The notes beneath the pieces were generated by a model. That model was not told the origin of the DNA. It did not search any database and saw only the letters and a list, made by a program, of their open reading frames with translations. Both the position numbers and the translations under genes were made by a program. Of a stretch of DNA of 64,000 bases, positions 1 to 12,109 are shown piece after piece; position 1 is the first letter of the stretch; every line of letters begins with the position of its first letter. The stretch spans positions 5,530,501 to 5,594,500 of the forward strand of contig JAGUCH010000002.1 in assembly GCA_019096065.1 (NCBI GenBank), read 5' to 3'. The DNA comes from Paracyclopina nana (Eukaryota > Arthropoda > Copepoda > Cyclopoida > Cyclopettidae).

Positions 1-641
1 CTTATTGGATTATTTTTGACCGATATTCATATTTTGCTCTTGATAATTTCATAACGATTCAAATGAATGCACAATACTTACAAATGATTCAATTAAAAAT
101 GTGCATTACTTCTGATTAGAAGAGCTAAAAAAGTTAATCGGTTCATCGCGGATTTTTTTAACGAAAAAATATGTTTGCTGAGACTCTCAGCTTCAGCTCG
201 TCAAATAGTAAGTCCGTAAAGTAATGACATGTCATCTCTGCGCGCTGCACTCTCTAGATCAGCTCACATCGCAGCATACCGCTTAGCAAATGACGCTGCC
301 AAATTTAGTTATTTTCGCTTTATTTGCTAGCATTCATTTGTGGCTCGATTGAATCAGGCTCCAGTTTCATATTTCACGCATTGTTGTTTTGTCGGCGATA
401 AAGATTAGTGAAAAACGAGTTTTGCTGACAACTTCTCAGAACATAGGGAAAATCGAAGCTCCCTTCAGCCAGGCATGAGTCACCAAAATCCCGGTATTCA
501 CTGAAGCCCAGAGAAACTGGTTTTGCACTCAGTTTGGCCTATCGGCTGCCACAAGCAATAAGGTACCTTAGCAACCGAGTCAACAGTTGCATTGTGGTAC
601 TGTTAGTCATTGCCGAGCTGTGACAGCAATTAGGGCACAAA
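1..641. other. upstream region of the CUB-A2M gene
   Basis: No gene, RNA or repeat could be recognised here. The last part presumably holds the promoter and 5' UTR of the following gene, but I saw no clear TATA box at a suitable distance. Confidence 0.4.
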
Positions 642-3600
642 ATGGGGCCCAAATTTCTGTTAAGCCTTTTCATTGCGATTGTCATGGTTGCTGCTGCTCC
701 TCAAGACACAATAGCTGGTAAATAAAATAAGAGCCAACTTGGACCCAATTATTTTTTGCATTATCATAGGGCCTGAGGATGTCACAACGGAAGCTTTTAT
801 AGCTGGTACTGAAATTCCTCTTTCGAGAGATGAAATAGATAGTCTGGACAATCCAACGGAGAGCCCAATGTCTGAAACGAACGAGAGTCTAGTGGTGGAT
901 CCAATTCCCGATGATTTTATCAAAATGGCAACAAAGGAGCCTGAGAGTAATTTGTGGCAATTTCACCTACAGATTAATTTTTTCAATTAAATCATGCTTT
1001 TTAGCTTGTTCGTCTAGCTTGACCGGTCCTGGTGGGCTTTTTGCCACAAAGAACTTTCCCGAGGAATATGACTCCCAAGTGGATTGCTTTTGGAATATTA
1101 CTGTGGCCCCAGGACAGCAAATTAAGGTCACATTCCATTTGCTCAGTGTAAGTGGAAAAAAGTTGCCAACCATGCGCATTTATGCATGTATACTAAGTTC
1201 GTTTTGTTAGCCGCAAGCATTATTGATTTCAGATTGAAGTAAATAGCCAATGCACATGGGACTGGGTCAAGGTTTTTGACTCGAATGGCACACTTTTGAA
1301 GGCTGTCTGCGGCGTTCTAAACCAAGACTTGATTATCTTTTCAACCAACAACACCATTTCAATTCAACTCCATTCAGACACTACAATCAACTATCCCGGA
1401 TTCTTGGCGTCGTGGGAAGCAGTTCCACCTGGAGCTCGTGAAGAAACTCGGGTTGCTGGATCCAATGAAGGGAGCAAGGAAGGTTATGTGTTGGCCTTCC
1501 CACAAACTTTCACAATCAATTCTGAGACAGAATCTGAGCAGCTTTGCCTGCAAATGCTGAACTTGAAGCAAGATGGAACAGTGACTCTTTCAGTGTCTAG
1601 GGCTCATGAAATCATTGCGGGCAACATCACTAACAAGATCGAAGTTGAAGTTGCAGCTAATGATGAAGAAATCCATTGTCATCAACTCAACGTACCCAAG
1701 GGATGGAACGAAAGCTTTGCCATTGTCGGAATAACTGGAGACATCAATGGTTTCAAGTTGAAGTCCTTCAAATCTGTCAGAGTTATTAAGCCTCAGCTCG
1801 TCAAGTTGATTCAAACCGACAAATTTGACTATAGACCTGATCAAGATGTCAATGTAAGAGTTCTTCTGATGAATGATGAGCTGAAACCCTCCAATTTGGA
1901 ATCAGTTTCGGAGCTCTGGATAGAAGACCCCAGTGGCTCAAGGTTGGCTCAATGGAAGGAGCTTCAACTGAATAGTGGTTTGGCACAGGTCTCGTACAAA
2001 TTGTCAGATGAGCCAAATCTGGGCATTTGGTCAGTCAAAGCAAAATTGGCGAACAACGAGGAAATGCAGGCTAATTTTGAAGTCAATGAAGCTGTTTTGC
2101 CCTCATTTGAGGTAAAAATTGATGCTGGGAAGTATATTCTGAAAGACTCCCTGGAGGAAACAATTAAGGTGTGCGCCTTATATACCCACGGGTCTCCTGT
2201 GAAAGGTCAGGCAAATATAACTGTGTCAACCAAGTACCAACTTGGAAACTATTGGAGGGCCCCAACTGTCTCTGTCAATATCAATAAGCTAGCTAATCTG
2301 GTTGATGGCTGCTCAGAGGTGACATTGAACAGCACTGATCTCGCCAGTCTTGTCTCGAAAATAACCCCTCTTAGCATTATGGCCGAGGTCAAAGAGATTT
2401 CATCAGGAGAAAAGCAAAACACCACCGTAGAAGATATTCCAGTGAAAACGACTCCTTTCGTCATTGATGCTGGAACCTCAACTTCAGCTCATATCCTATC
2501 TGGATTTCCTTACATTGGCCACATCAAAGTATCCGACCACAATGGGGCCCCGAGAGCCAATGTTACCCTTGAGATTTGTGCCCGGCTCTACACTAGCTTG
2601 GATGACATGAGGAACTACGTGTCGTCTGTAAGCTATTCTATTTTCAAGTTCAGCGAAGAAGATATTTACGAGCTGTCTCGGAAAATGAGCGGCATAAAGC
2701 TGGGAGAAGTGTGCACTCAACAAACCTCTGACGAAGAGGGGAAAGTGCAATTGGCTGTCAGTCTGTCCGCAATGGAGATACCTGAAAATGTGACCAAGTT
2801 GAGCGTCAAAGCTATTGCCAAGGATTTCGTTGCTAACGAAACGACAGGAATGACTCGGCCAGAATATGTTCATGATGTGTTCTTGACCCATTCCAATGCT
2901 ACCACTGCTTTGGTTCTTGGCGCAAACAAGACTGAAATCGGCTGCGGAGTCCATTCAGTCACAGTTTACTTGGTGGGCCCTCCTGAAAGCACCATAGAGC
3001 TCACGCATGTGGTAGCCTCTGGAGGCGTGTTGTTGGAGTCTAAGACAGATATGATAAAGCTCGGGTCAGAGACCCAACTGAAATCTTATGTTGGGAAAGC
3101 TCATCTTTTGGCGTTTGAAGGCCACATTGCTGAGAACGAATCCGAAAGCGTGCTGCTTGAACACACCATTAAGCTGAAGAGGCCTTTTGTCCGAGAAGCT
3201 TCTGGCCACGACGCCATCAAATTCATGGCATATGTGAGAGACCCAGCTACTGGTAGCACATTGACAGCTCACGAAGATTTTGATCCTCTGCCATGTGACG
3301 AGAGGAATACTACATTGTCATTTTCATCAGAGAATGTCAGACCAGGTGCTCCTTTGAGCATCCAGCTCATTGGTCCAAATGAAGGATTGTGTGGTTATAG
3401 TATTGTCGACAAGTCAGTATCCCTTGTTGCCAATCCGAACGCAATCACTAAAGCTAAGGTGAAGGAATTGAAAGCTGCCATAGCCAAGTTGAAGATTGTT
3501 GATGATCCTATCAAAAATGAAAAGTGCAATGATGCAAAACTTCTTTTCAAGTCGTATGAGAAATTGGGACTATATGTGCTCTCTGATACTTTGCAGCAAG

Positions 3601-6154
3601 AGCCTGATTGCGAAACTTTGATAGATTTCACCAATTTTGACGAATTGCAAAAAACTGACGATGTCCAGTTTGCACCAAGTCCTGATTTTGAAGGCGGCCC
3701 AGTGCAATTTTTTCAATTCAAAGCTGAAGACTCTGTTGAACTTGCATCTTTTGCAAGACCAGTTGCGCTAGCTGCTGCGGCTCCACCACCATCAACAACC
3801 ACCACTGACAACGCAGTCAGGATCTCTGGATTTGGGGCTTCAGGTGGTGAAAAACAACAGCCAGAGATTGTGGAGCAACCAACATTGGAAGTGAGAAACT
3901 TCTTCCCCGAAACTTGGCTGTTTGAGATTGCCGATTTGGATGCAAGTGGGGTTTTCAGCTTGGATGTGAATGCCCCACACACCGTGACAACGTGGGTGGG
4001 TGAGGCTTTCTGTACTTCAACGGATCAAGGCCTCTCAATTGCAAATGGGGCTCAGTTCAAGGTGGAACAGGATTTTTTCATCGACGTCAAGATTCTTTTC
4101 AGTATAAAAAGAGACGAGCTGTTGCCTGTGAATGTGACAGCCTTTAATAAGCTACAACAGAGGAGCCTCCCCTTGAAGCTCAGGGTTCTGGAATCTGGTG
4201 AATACAAGCTAGGCAACTTTGAAGCCAATGTCTGCCTCCAGGCTAAAGACAGCCAAACTGAACAGTTTACATTGAAGGCAAAAGAATTGCATGAAGTAAA
4301 CATCACTGTTGAGGCCAAGATTGAAGATTTTGAAGGCTGCTCCGAGGCAGGATCTGCTATTGGATTCGCAGATACGGTTCAGAAGCCTGTTCAGGTCAGA
4401 CCTGAGGGATTTCCTGTGGAAAAGGTCCAGTCCGAGTTTCAGTGTAGGCTTTCAACAGATGCAGCTGCTTCCATTGATCTGGAAGATATTGTAGTGCCTG
4501 CCGACAATCTGGTTGAAGACTCTGCCAGAGCATGGGTCACTGTAACGGGCGATATTCTTGCACCATCCCTGAGTAATCTTGATACGCTTGTGCAAATGCC
4601 ACATGGATGCGGAGAGCAAAACATGATATCAATGGTACCCAACATTTATGTTGTCAAGTATCTGGAAGGCACTAACCAAGACAAACCTGAATTGATAGCC
4701 AAGGCGAAAAAGTTCATGAAATCTGGCTACGATAGGTACAGTATATATAACGATGTTAGGGTAATGATTTTCGAATTAATTTCGGGTTCTTTTGTCATCA
4801 AGGCAAAACGAGAACTACAGGCACAGCGATGGATCCTATTCTGTTTGGGGTCCCAGAGATGAAACTCAAAAGGGTTCTATGTGGCTCACTGCATTTGTTG
4901 TAAAGGCTTTCAGTCAATCGGCAAAGTATATCGATGTCGACCTCAACCAATTGCGACAGAGCAAGGAGTGGTTAAACCAAAGGCAAGACAGAGGCACCGG
5001 ATGCTTCAAAACTGAGGGATTTGTCGTCCACTCAGAGCTGGCCAAAGACAATGATGCTGCATTGACAGCTAGCCTTTTAGTTACTTACCTAGAAGATGAC
5101 CAGACCGATTTGGAGGAAATTGAAGTTGTAAGCTCAGCTTTGAGGTGCTTAGAGAAAAATGTCACTGAAGCCTCTGATTTGTACACAAAAACTCTAGCTG
5201 CTTATGCTTACTCTTTGGAAGGGGACAAATTCAAGGATGCATCAAAGAAGCTGATAGACCAACTGCTTCTCGAAACAAAATTGGATGAGCCAGGCAAAAT
5301 TTATTGGAAGTCTAACAAAACACCTGAAAGCCTCTCCTCTCTGGTGACTTCAGAAGATGTTGAGATCACTGCATACAATGTGCTTTCGTTCTTAAGGCAT
5401 GATATGTTACCAGAAGCTTTGAAGGCCATAAAATGGCTTGCCACTCAAAGAAACTCTGTTGGAGGTTTCAAGTCTACCTCTGACACAATGATTGCGCTCC
5501 AAGCATTGGCTGAATATTCTCTTAGAATATCCAAAGATGACAACACTATTGGCCTTAAAGTCAATGCTGGAGATGATACCTTCGATTTTTCAATAACGGA
5601 ACTGAACGAACTTCTGCTTCAAACTGAAAAGCTAACTGTTGATCCTAACCAGTCGCGAAAAGTGTCGGTGGATGTTGAGGGGGGTGGCTGCTTTATGGTA
5701 CAAACCGTTTTGAGGTTCGTAGCGTTAAATGAGTTCTCTATGGAAGCTGATGGTTGCTTTTTTCAGGTACAACGTCAAAAGTTCCCCAGATCAGAAGGCT
5801 TTTGACCTAAAAGTGTCGCAGACTGCTGGAAACAGTCTTAGGGCTTGCTCGAGATACACAGGAACTAGGGATAAAACCAACATGGTAGTGATTGAAATAG
5901 AAATGCTGTCCGGATTCACACCTTCTAAGGATTCACTGGATGCTCTGAAAGAGGTTCAAGTGAAAAAAGTCGAGTTTGAGGAGGAGACTGGGATTGTGGC
6001 CCTCTACTTTGACGAAATGACCAAGGAAGAGCAATGTGTGGAATTTACTGTGGAAGAAAAAATAGCTGTTAAAGAGAGGAAGCCCGCCTTAGCTAAGATT
6101 TATGACTATTACAACCAAGCTGAAAAGTTCAGCATTGAGTACAGTATTGCATAA
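642..6154 (+). CDS. alpha-2-macroglobulin/TEP family protein with N-terminal CUB domain
   Basis: Secreted thioester protein of the A2M/TEP superfamily, expected to trap proteases or tag microbes in the haemolymph. Exons: 642-717, 770-946, 1005-1147, 1233-4735, 4803-5714, 5767-6154; all phases close to give 1732 aa. A hydrophobic signal peptide occupies about residues 1-19. Next comes an acidic linker, then a complete CUB domain (about 85-200) with its four cysteines at 86, 112, 139 and 158. The macroglobulin domains start near 220. A Pro/Thr/Ala-rich, bait-like stretch lies around 975-1020, followed by a FFPETW motif. The thioester motif GCGEQNM has its cysteine near 1258, and the protein ends in a receptor-binding-like domain. 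There is no C-terminal anchor or C345C domain, so it resembles A2M more than C3. An ATTAAA polyadenylation signal lies at 6196. Seen: motifs and splice sites. Inferred: the immune role. Confidence 0.92.
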
Positions 6155-6717
6155 CCTACTATTACTTTTTATTGTGATCTTTATTTTTAAATCGAATTAA
6201 ACTTCATTACTCAGTTGTATTTTGTGTAGTCTGCATTTGAGTTTACCGCCTTTTACGTAAGAGGAGCGATCAAAGTTTTTTTAACGTTAAAGGTGGCAGT
6301 ATCCTTGACTGACCGAATGATTTGAATTCAATAATCATTATCTTTAGAAAGCAATAAGGTGCGCATTTCATTTGGCCTTTTTACAATACCGAAAATCCAA
6401 TGTATCTTTTTAAAAAGAAGACAAAATATTTCCGAATACAGGATTCATAATTGGCTCGTCTTAGTTTCGAACTTTGTTAGCATAGAGAGCATTTTTGATC
6501 TACGGAGAAGTACGCCAAAACGATCGATTGAAACAAAGCAAGGAAGTTCTATGTAAGCAATTTCAATAATCTGACCATCTTAAACAGTGATTTAAGCTAG
6601 TTAACAACAGTGTAATTAATTTGAAAGTGCGCTTTGCATGCAATGTAATCATGCCTACAAGTTTCAAGATGGCCGCCGTACGCTCATAAATATTTACTTT
6701 TTTCTGCTCTAGAAAAA
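6155..6717. other. intergenic, A2M gene to RRM gene
   Basis: AT-rich spacer with no supported gene. A 6-codon upstream ORF (ATG at 6669, Kozak-like AAGATGG) and a pyrimidine-rich acceptor-like site ending TCTAG at 6712 lie just before the next start codon. They suggest a 5' UTR with a leader intron or a trans-splice acceptor for the RRM gene. Confidence 0.4.
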
Positions 6718-7917
6718 ATGAGCGACGACGGAATCAAGCTTTTCGTCTACGGTGTGAGCGCCTCTTGTCCCCGGGATCTCTTGGAGTCCGAATTCGGCAA
6801 ATGTGGCCGCGTGAGCGACATTTTCAACACCGGCAAAGGTTACGCCTTCATCACGATGGCTGACGAGCGCGACGCCAAAATCGCTTGCGAAGATCTTAAT
6901 GGGCAAACCATCGATGGCCAGGAAGTCAAGGTAACTACTTCATCTTTATTTTAAAGTTACGTTTGATTTAAAAGTCCACTACTAGGTTGAAATTTCCCAT
7001 GGCAAGGGCACTGGGAAACCTCGCGGTGGTGGCGGCCGTGACCGTGACCGCTTTGGAGGCGGTGGCCGCGATCGTCGAGGCTTCGGTGGTGGACGCGGTG
7101 GTGACCGCAGAGACAGTGGCGGCCGTGACCGCTTTGGAGGCGGTGGCCGTGATAGCCGAAGGTATGAACTGCTTCGAATTTGGCCAAAGGTTTCTTCTTG
7201 CTATAATTCAAAATTATTATTATTGACCATGTGCGGCTAGGCAGTATTGATGATTGGCCTCTTTTCTGTTTTGTAGGTTCATTCATTGCTATGGATGACT
7301 TTATTTAAAATCTGACTTTTTCGCACTACTACGAAAAAACATAATTGGGATCTCAGTCTCTAAAAGCTAAAAATAGTCGATCACACCCTCAGCCTTCTAC
7401 TACCCCAAAAGAGCGTTGTTGCCTCGTTGACTTGTCTTATGTGTCTCAATCTTGCCCTTGCCTTGCGTTAGACTTTAGGATCCGAGGATGACCTGGAGCC
7501 CTCAGCTACAATGGCCTGGAAAGACATCGGCGATCTTAATCACAATTCACTTTTCAGTTGTCGCCTTGGCATAGTAAGACAGAAATCTGATTCAGACACA
7601 TTATCTTTTGTCTTTGGCCTTTGATGACTGACGCAACGTGTGACGGGATGAGCCTCTTAATCATTAGACTCGCTTATTATGTAGGAGTGGTGGAGGTGGA
7701 GGCTATGGTGGCGATCGAGAACGCCGTGACCGTTATAGCAGCGGAGGCGGCAGTGGAGGACGTCGTGACGAGGGCAGACGCGACGACCGGGAACGTGACA
7801 GAAGTAATTAATCTTACTTAAGTGTACTTTGCTGCTGAAAGCAAATTAAACAACCACTTAATGCCGTGTGACTCATAATTGATGTTTTTAGGCTATGGTC
7901 GCAGGGACGATTATTGA
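6718..7917 (+). CDS. RRM-RGG RNA-binding protein, SR-like
   Basis: Small nuclear RNA-binding protein, probably a splicing factor or hnRNP-like protein. Exons: 6718-6930, 6986-7161, 7685-7803, 7892-7917; 177 aa. One RRM fills about residues 1-75, with RNP2 (LFVYGVS) and RNP1 (KGYAFITM). The RRM ends in EVKVEISHGKG, as in SR and Rsf1-type proteins. The rest is a Gly/Arg/Asp-rich tail with repeated RDRFGGGG and GGRRDEGRR motifs, i.e. an RGG region rather than a long RS domain. Intron 2 is about 520 bp, unusually long for this window, and could hold a regulated alternative exon as in many SR genes; I saw no clear one. It could be an Rsf1 or SRSF relative; the exact orthologue is not certain. Confidence 0.85.
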
Positions 7918-8014
7918 GGAATTTAGAAGAACTTCTTTTTCTTTTCTCCAGGAGTATTATGAGTTCAACCACTGAAAAATACATTAAACATACTCTTATT
8001 GTAAGTTTTTTGTT

Positions 8015-10270
8015 TTATTTTAAGCTGCTTCTCCGCGATAGTTCGAATGCCAGCTTCTGTACTTTCAAGGAAGATCTAGCGAGTAACTCGTTCTCCATTC
8101 TCAATTCGCCTAATTTAGTTTTCAGCTCGGCCACTTGTTTTCTTCTCGCAATTCGCTGTGCTCTGACATAGTGAAAAATAGTCCTAAATCATAAATATCA
8201 AATAAGATTGCATGATTTGATTTGTGTAATAGTTCCACTCACATCAAAGCTGCTAACAAGCAAGCCGCCACCCCAGGTTTGAAGATGAAATTGAGCGTTC
8301 TCGTGCCTCCCATTAGTTCATAGGGATGCAGGAAGTCTTGAAATGGCCCGCAGTCGTGTGAGGACGATATCCTTAAGTGTAAATGTACTTACGGTGATAC
8401 AGCATAATGATATAAGCATTAGTGAAAGCTACCTCGAAATAGAATATATGAAGTAAGCCGACACTCCTATTAGGCTCACAAATGTGTACATGAAAAACAC
8501 GGTCTCACTTTGAGCAGCTATCCACGGCTTAGTGGAAATGCTGCAGTTCCACCTCAGGCTCAACAACTTTATGTAGAAAGTCGCCAATAAGATGATAGTG
8601 AAAATTAGGGGGGACAGTGGACTATAGTAAATGGCTATCCATGTCAGGGTTTGCCCATAGATCAAGTGCATGGTGTTGCGTGCTGTGTCAAATTCAGGAG
8701 GGCTCAAATGGAACAATTTCGTGGACCTCGTTTGTAAGAGCTTGTAGACAGTCTCGAGCAGGAAGGAAATCATTATAACGCCGATGAAAAACAGTAGCAG
8801 AAGTCTGTACATTTCCTGGCCAACGTCATTCTCCCAACATGATGCGTCATTGTCAGTCGTATAGTTTTTAATCATGAGTACGGAGATTATGGTCATCTCC
8901 AATAAAATGGTCTTGGTCAAAGTTTGGTAGATTTTCGATCGTGTTGCTGCACTATTGGAACTACTGCTCGTCTTAAGAGAATCCAATAGCGCCAAAAGCC
9001 ATGGAACACCGAGCATTAAAGCGGTGATTGTAAACGGTATCTTCATAATGCTGGTAAAATTATCGCTTGCGGCTTCGCTTCTCATATCGAACATCTCATT
9101 TAGACCAAATGCGACTCCGACGATGACTCCAATTGAGAAAATCCACAGAAATGCGTTGAGCAGTATTTCCATCCAATTAAGATGCGCACCTTTCTCGGCA
9201 TCGCTACGAGTCTTCTCCAGTAGCAGTTTCAGCTCAGTTTTTAATGCAGTCGACTTCACCTTAGCATATTTCCCCACAATCGCAAAGTCCCAACCAGCAA
9301 ATACTTTGTTAAAAAACTCGTATGGGACAGTGGCATGGGATTGAATAAAGTTTCGGCTGTATAGCTTCGCTGTCCTTAAAAAAGTAAAGCCTTTGAATTG
9401 CTTTTCCATTGAGATGGAGAATTTGATTACTTGATTGAAATGTATAGCAAGATGGCCAAGTAAAGCGAAAAGTTTGCAAAAAAGTAAGCCTTGGGCATCG
9501 AATATCCATCATTGCTTGACGAAAGACTTATGTTCCCACTCGTATACGTTCCATAAAAAAGTTCTGTTCCTGCCAGCCAGCCCTCGAAAAAATGATCGCT
9601 ATAATTACGTAGAATGATTATCTCGCCTATTTCTTACGCACCTCTCCAGTGATAAAGTCTTCAAGTTTGATCTCCTCGGGATATGGCAGCTTTTCTTCTG
9701 TCCTGTGGAGCAATTGTGGCGCGACAACGAGACCAAAACTAATTGACAGCCGCATAATATTAGATAATTGATGATTGCTTCACCCTATCTTCGACTTCGA
9801 ATAGTGAATTACCATATCAAGAAAGAAAATACGTTGATAGCTAGGAGAACACGGAGGAAACGAAAGTATGACCCAACACCAGAGCCAAATTTCCCTTCAA
9901 TGGTTTTGATGGCTTCATTCCATATAACAAGGCTGTCTTTTTTGTCCCAAACGTTGTGAACGATAGTATTCCATCGGCGCCCATCAGAATTATTGGATCT
10001 TTTCGCAGCTTCTGTTCCATTCAAAAATTTCTCCACCACCAGCCTTTTCATTGATAAGTGCTGCCTCATATCAAGCAAAATTTCCCTATGATTGAGAAAA
10101 TGCTCAGAATCAATCTATTAGCACTCAGCATAAACTTACATTTTTTTCCTGTTAGCTTCTATGGCCGTCAAGTTTTCGTTCTCATCATTACGGTGAAACA
10201 CTTCTTCAAGCAGATCTTGCAGCTGTAGAAAGCCCTGAACAGGTCTCTGATCAGCATAATTCTCCATCAT
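8015..10270 (-). CDS. transmembrane channel-like (TMC) protein
   Basis: Multi-pass membrane protein of the TMC family (mechanotransduction or leak channels, TMEM16-like fold). Exons on the minus strand: 10140-10270, 9813-10085, 9638-9738, 9431-9569, 8433-9374, 8243-8371, 8015-8183; 627 aa with phases closing. Seen: a cytosolic N-terminus, the IEGKFGSGVGSYF motif before the first membrane helix, TELFYGTYTSG between helices 1 and 2, and the family signature CWENDVGQEMYRL near residue 393. The NxTLTWI-type segment (QTLTWIAIYYSPL) then leads into the last helices and a basic, charged C-terminal tail. It looks most like the TMC5/7-type branch, but that is a guess. It faces the RRM gene tail to tail, with only 97 bp between stop codons, so the 3' UTRs probably overlap. 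Confidence 0.88.
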
Positions 10271-10656
10271 CAAATATTGAGCTGATATTTACAATTGACC
10301 TAAATGACATTAGTCATCCAGCAATGATAAGACTTTTTTCAGCCCTCTAGAGTTTCTCGACCTGCCCTTGTTGAGCAAAGAGCAGTTAATGCTTATAATA
10401 AACGTCATCTATAGTTTCCTATTTGATGAAAAAATTGATAAGCAATTGATATCAGGATAGGCTTTTATAGCAGCTTTGCGTAAGAGCCAAGTCGAATATC
10501 ACGAGCACACTTATCTGAATGATGCGAAAAGGTTGTGTGATTTTATGGAAAAGGTTCCGCGAAATCGATTTGTTGACGTTTTTCCTCGAATGCAAATCGA
10601 CTTAATTGAGCATTTTTTGTTCGGCGAAATTCAAGCCAACTTTGAATATAAGCAAA

Positions 10657-11109
10657 ATGGCGGAACATAATGCTTCTCACACCAACACCATGCCCAAAGA
10701 GGAGCTCGCTGCCTCTGGATCAGGACACTTGATTCTAAACGATTTTGACGAGGACGACAAGGAAGAAGGAGACGAGTCTGTGCTTGACATTTCGGGTCCA
10801 AGCGGAAAGCGACGGCTGTTCATGAAAGAATTAAGGTGCACACTCTTCGGCTACGGTGACGATCCCAATCCTTACACAGAGACGGTCGAATTCTTGGACG
10901 ATCTGGTGCTAGAATTCATAACAGACATGACGCAAAAAGCGATGGAAATTGGCAGGTCTGGTCGCGTCCAAGTGGAGGACATCATTTTCTTGGTTCGGAA
11001 GCAACCAAGAATGTACGCCAGAGTTCGAGATCTACTTACCATGAATGAGGAGCTCAAGAAAGCCCGAAAAGCGTTTGACGAAATCAAATATGTTCAAGAA
11101 ACCAGCTGA
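10657..11109 (+). CDS. Taf13: TFIID subunit TAF13
   Basis: Histone-fold subunit of TFIID that pairs with TAF11 in RNA polymerase II pre-initiation. Single exon, 150 aa, starting at an ATG in good context (AAAATGG). The N-terminus is acidic and variable. The histone fold spans about 60-140 with FMKELRCTLFGYGDD, the VEFLDDLVLEFITDMT helix, RSGRVQVEDIIFLVRK and the C-terminal RVRDLLTMNEELKKARK helix, all characteristic of TAF13. Slightly longer than the human protein (about 124 aa) because of the N-terminal extension. Divergent from the TMC gene with about 390 bp between starts. Confidence 0.95.
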   Translation: MAEHNASHTNTMPKEELAASGSGHLILNDFDEDDKEEGDESVLDISGPSGKRRLFMKELRCTLFGYGDDPNPYTETVEFLDDLVLEFITDMTQKAMEIGRSGRVQVEDIIFLVRKQPRMYARVRDLLTMNEELKKARKAFDEIKYVQETS

Positions 11110-11509
11110 GCTAAAATAAATTACATGAAAAGCCCTTTCTGTTGGCGAGGTAATTGTCGATTTTATATAACAATATAGGCAGTAAAAAAGCCTTAAGCCA
11201 TCAATTCTTAGATGTGAAGCTCTGAGATACTGCTCAAGGACCGGTTTTAAAAACTAAAGTTTGGGACCATGATCGCTAGGGGGAAAACTAAAATGCTGAC
11301 ATACCGTCTCAAGTACCCGAATACCCTCATTTTGCTACATAGGTCTTCACAAAGTATTTAAAACCATAATAGCAGCCACTTGAAAAGAGATGTCAGCGTT
11401 TTTAGCCAATGAAGCGAGATTGTGAATAAATAACTATATTTTGCTCGGTACACCTAGCGTACTAGTGCTCAAAGACACACAGACGCTAATAATGTAGGAT
11501 GCGCAGCTC

Positions 11510-11587
11510 CAGAAACGGATAAAAGGGGCTGTGGCAAGGGAAAACGGACATTACCCATCGTGGACTGAACCGAACCGAACCCAAGTA
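11510..11587 (+). promoter_or_regulatory. probable promoter and first 5' UTR exon of GABA transaminase
   Basis: A TATA-like box (GATAAAAGG, 11518-11526) is followed about 30 bp later by a likely start region near 11545-11555. A strong splice donor (CCAA then GTAAGTAG) follows at 11588. An acceptor (TTTTGCAG, ending 12047) lies just before the GABA-T start codon, so the gene probably has a 5' UTR intron of about 460 bp. Inference from consensus only. The remaining sequence between TAF13 and GABA-T (11110-12109) shows nothing else. Confidence 0.5.
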
Positions 11588-12109
11588 AGTAGATTTGAAG
11601 CTCTTATTGCCCTCCCAATTTTGATAAATCATACAGGGCAGCAGTTTAAAAGTTTTTGCTCGAAATGGATTCGTGTTGAAAATGCCGAGTTAAAAAGATA
11701 AATTCTACAACAACTTCTCCATTGGTATATCTCGTCCGGCCTATTGCAATAATCATCTATACACCAATCGAAAGTGTAGATTTCAAGGTGTTAGATAAAA
11801 AGTGGCCAACTTTCATAACTTGAAAAGTAAATATCGAAAAACTTAACTGTCTTTAAAGTTGGCAATGCTAAAATAGTGTGGGCGAACAATTACTCCACTT
11901 GAAAACAACTGATAAAACGAATCAAAATGTCTTTCATCTTTGCACTAACAAAATTGTCTTAGCTTCTTAAAATGGACTTGAAAAATCTTAGAAAAAATTG
12001 TCTAGAAAGATAGAAGATAACAAATTAGAAACGAATTTATTTTGCAGCATCTACAATTTTAAAATAGCATTTTGTTTTTTAGAAAAATATCTGCGAAATT
12101 GCAAGGAAA

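Noticed and set aside
10476-10670. ORF of 64 aa before TAF13
   Set aside because: No motif, overlaps the TAF13 leader; TAF13 has its own well-placed ATG at 10657.
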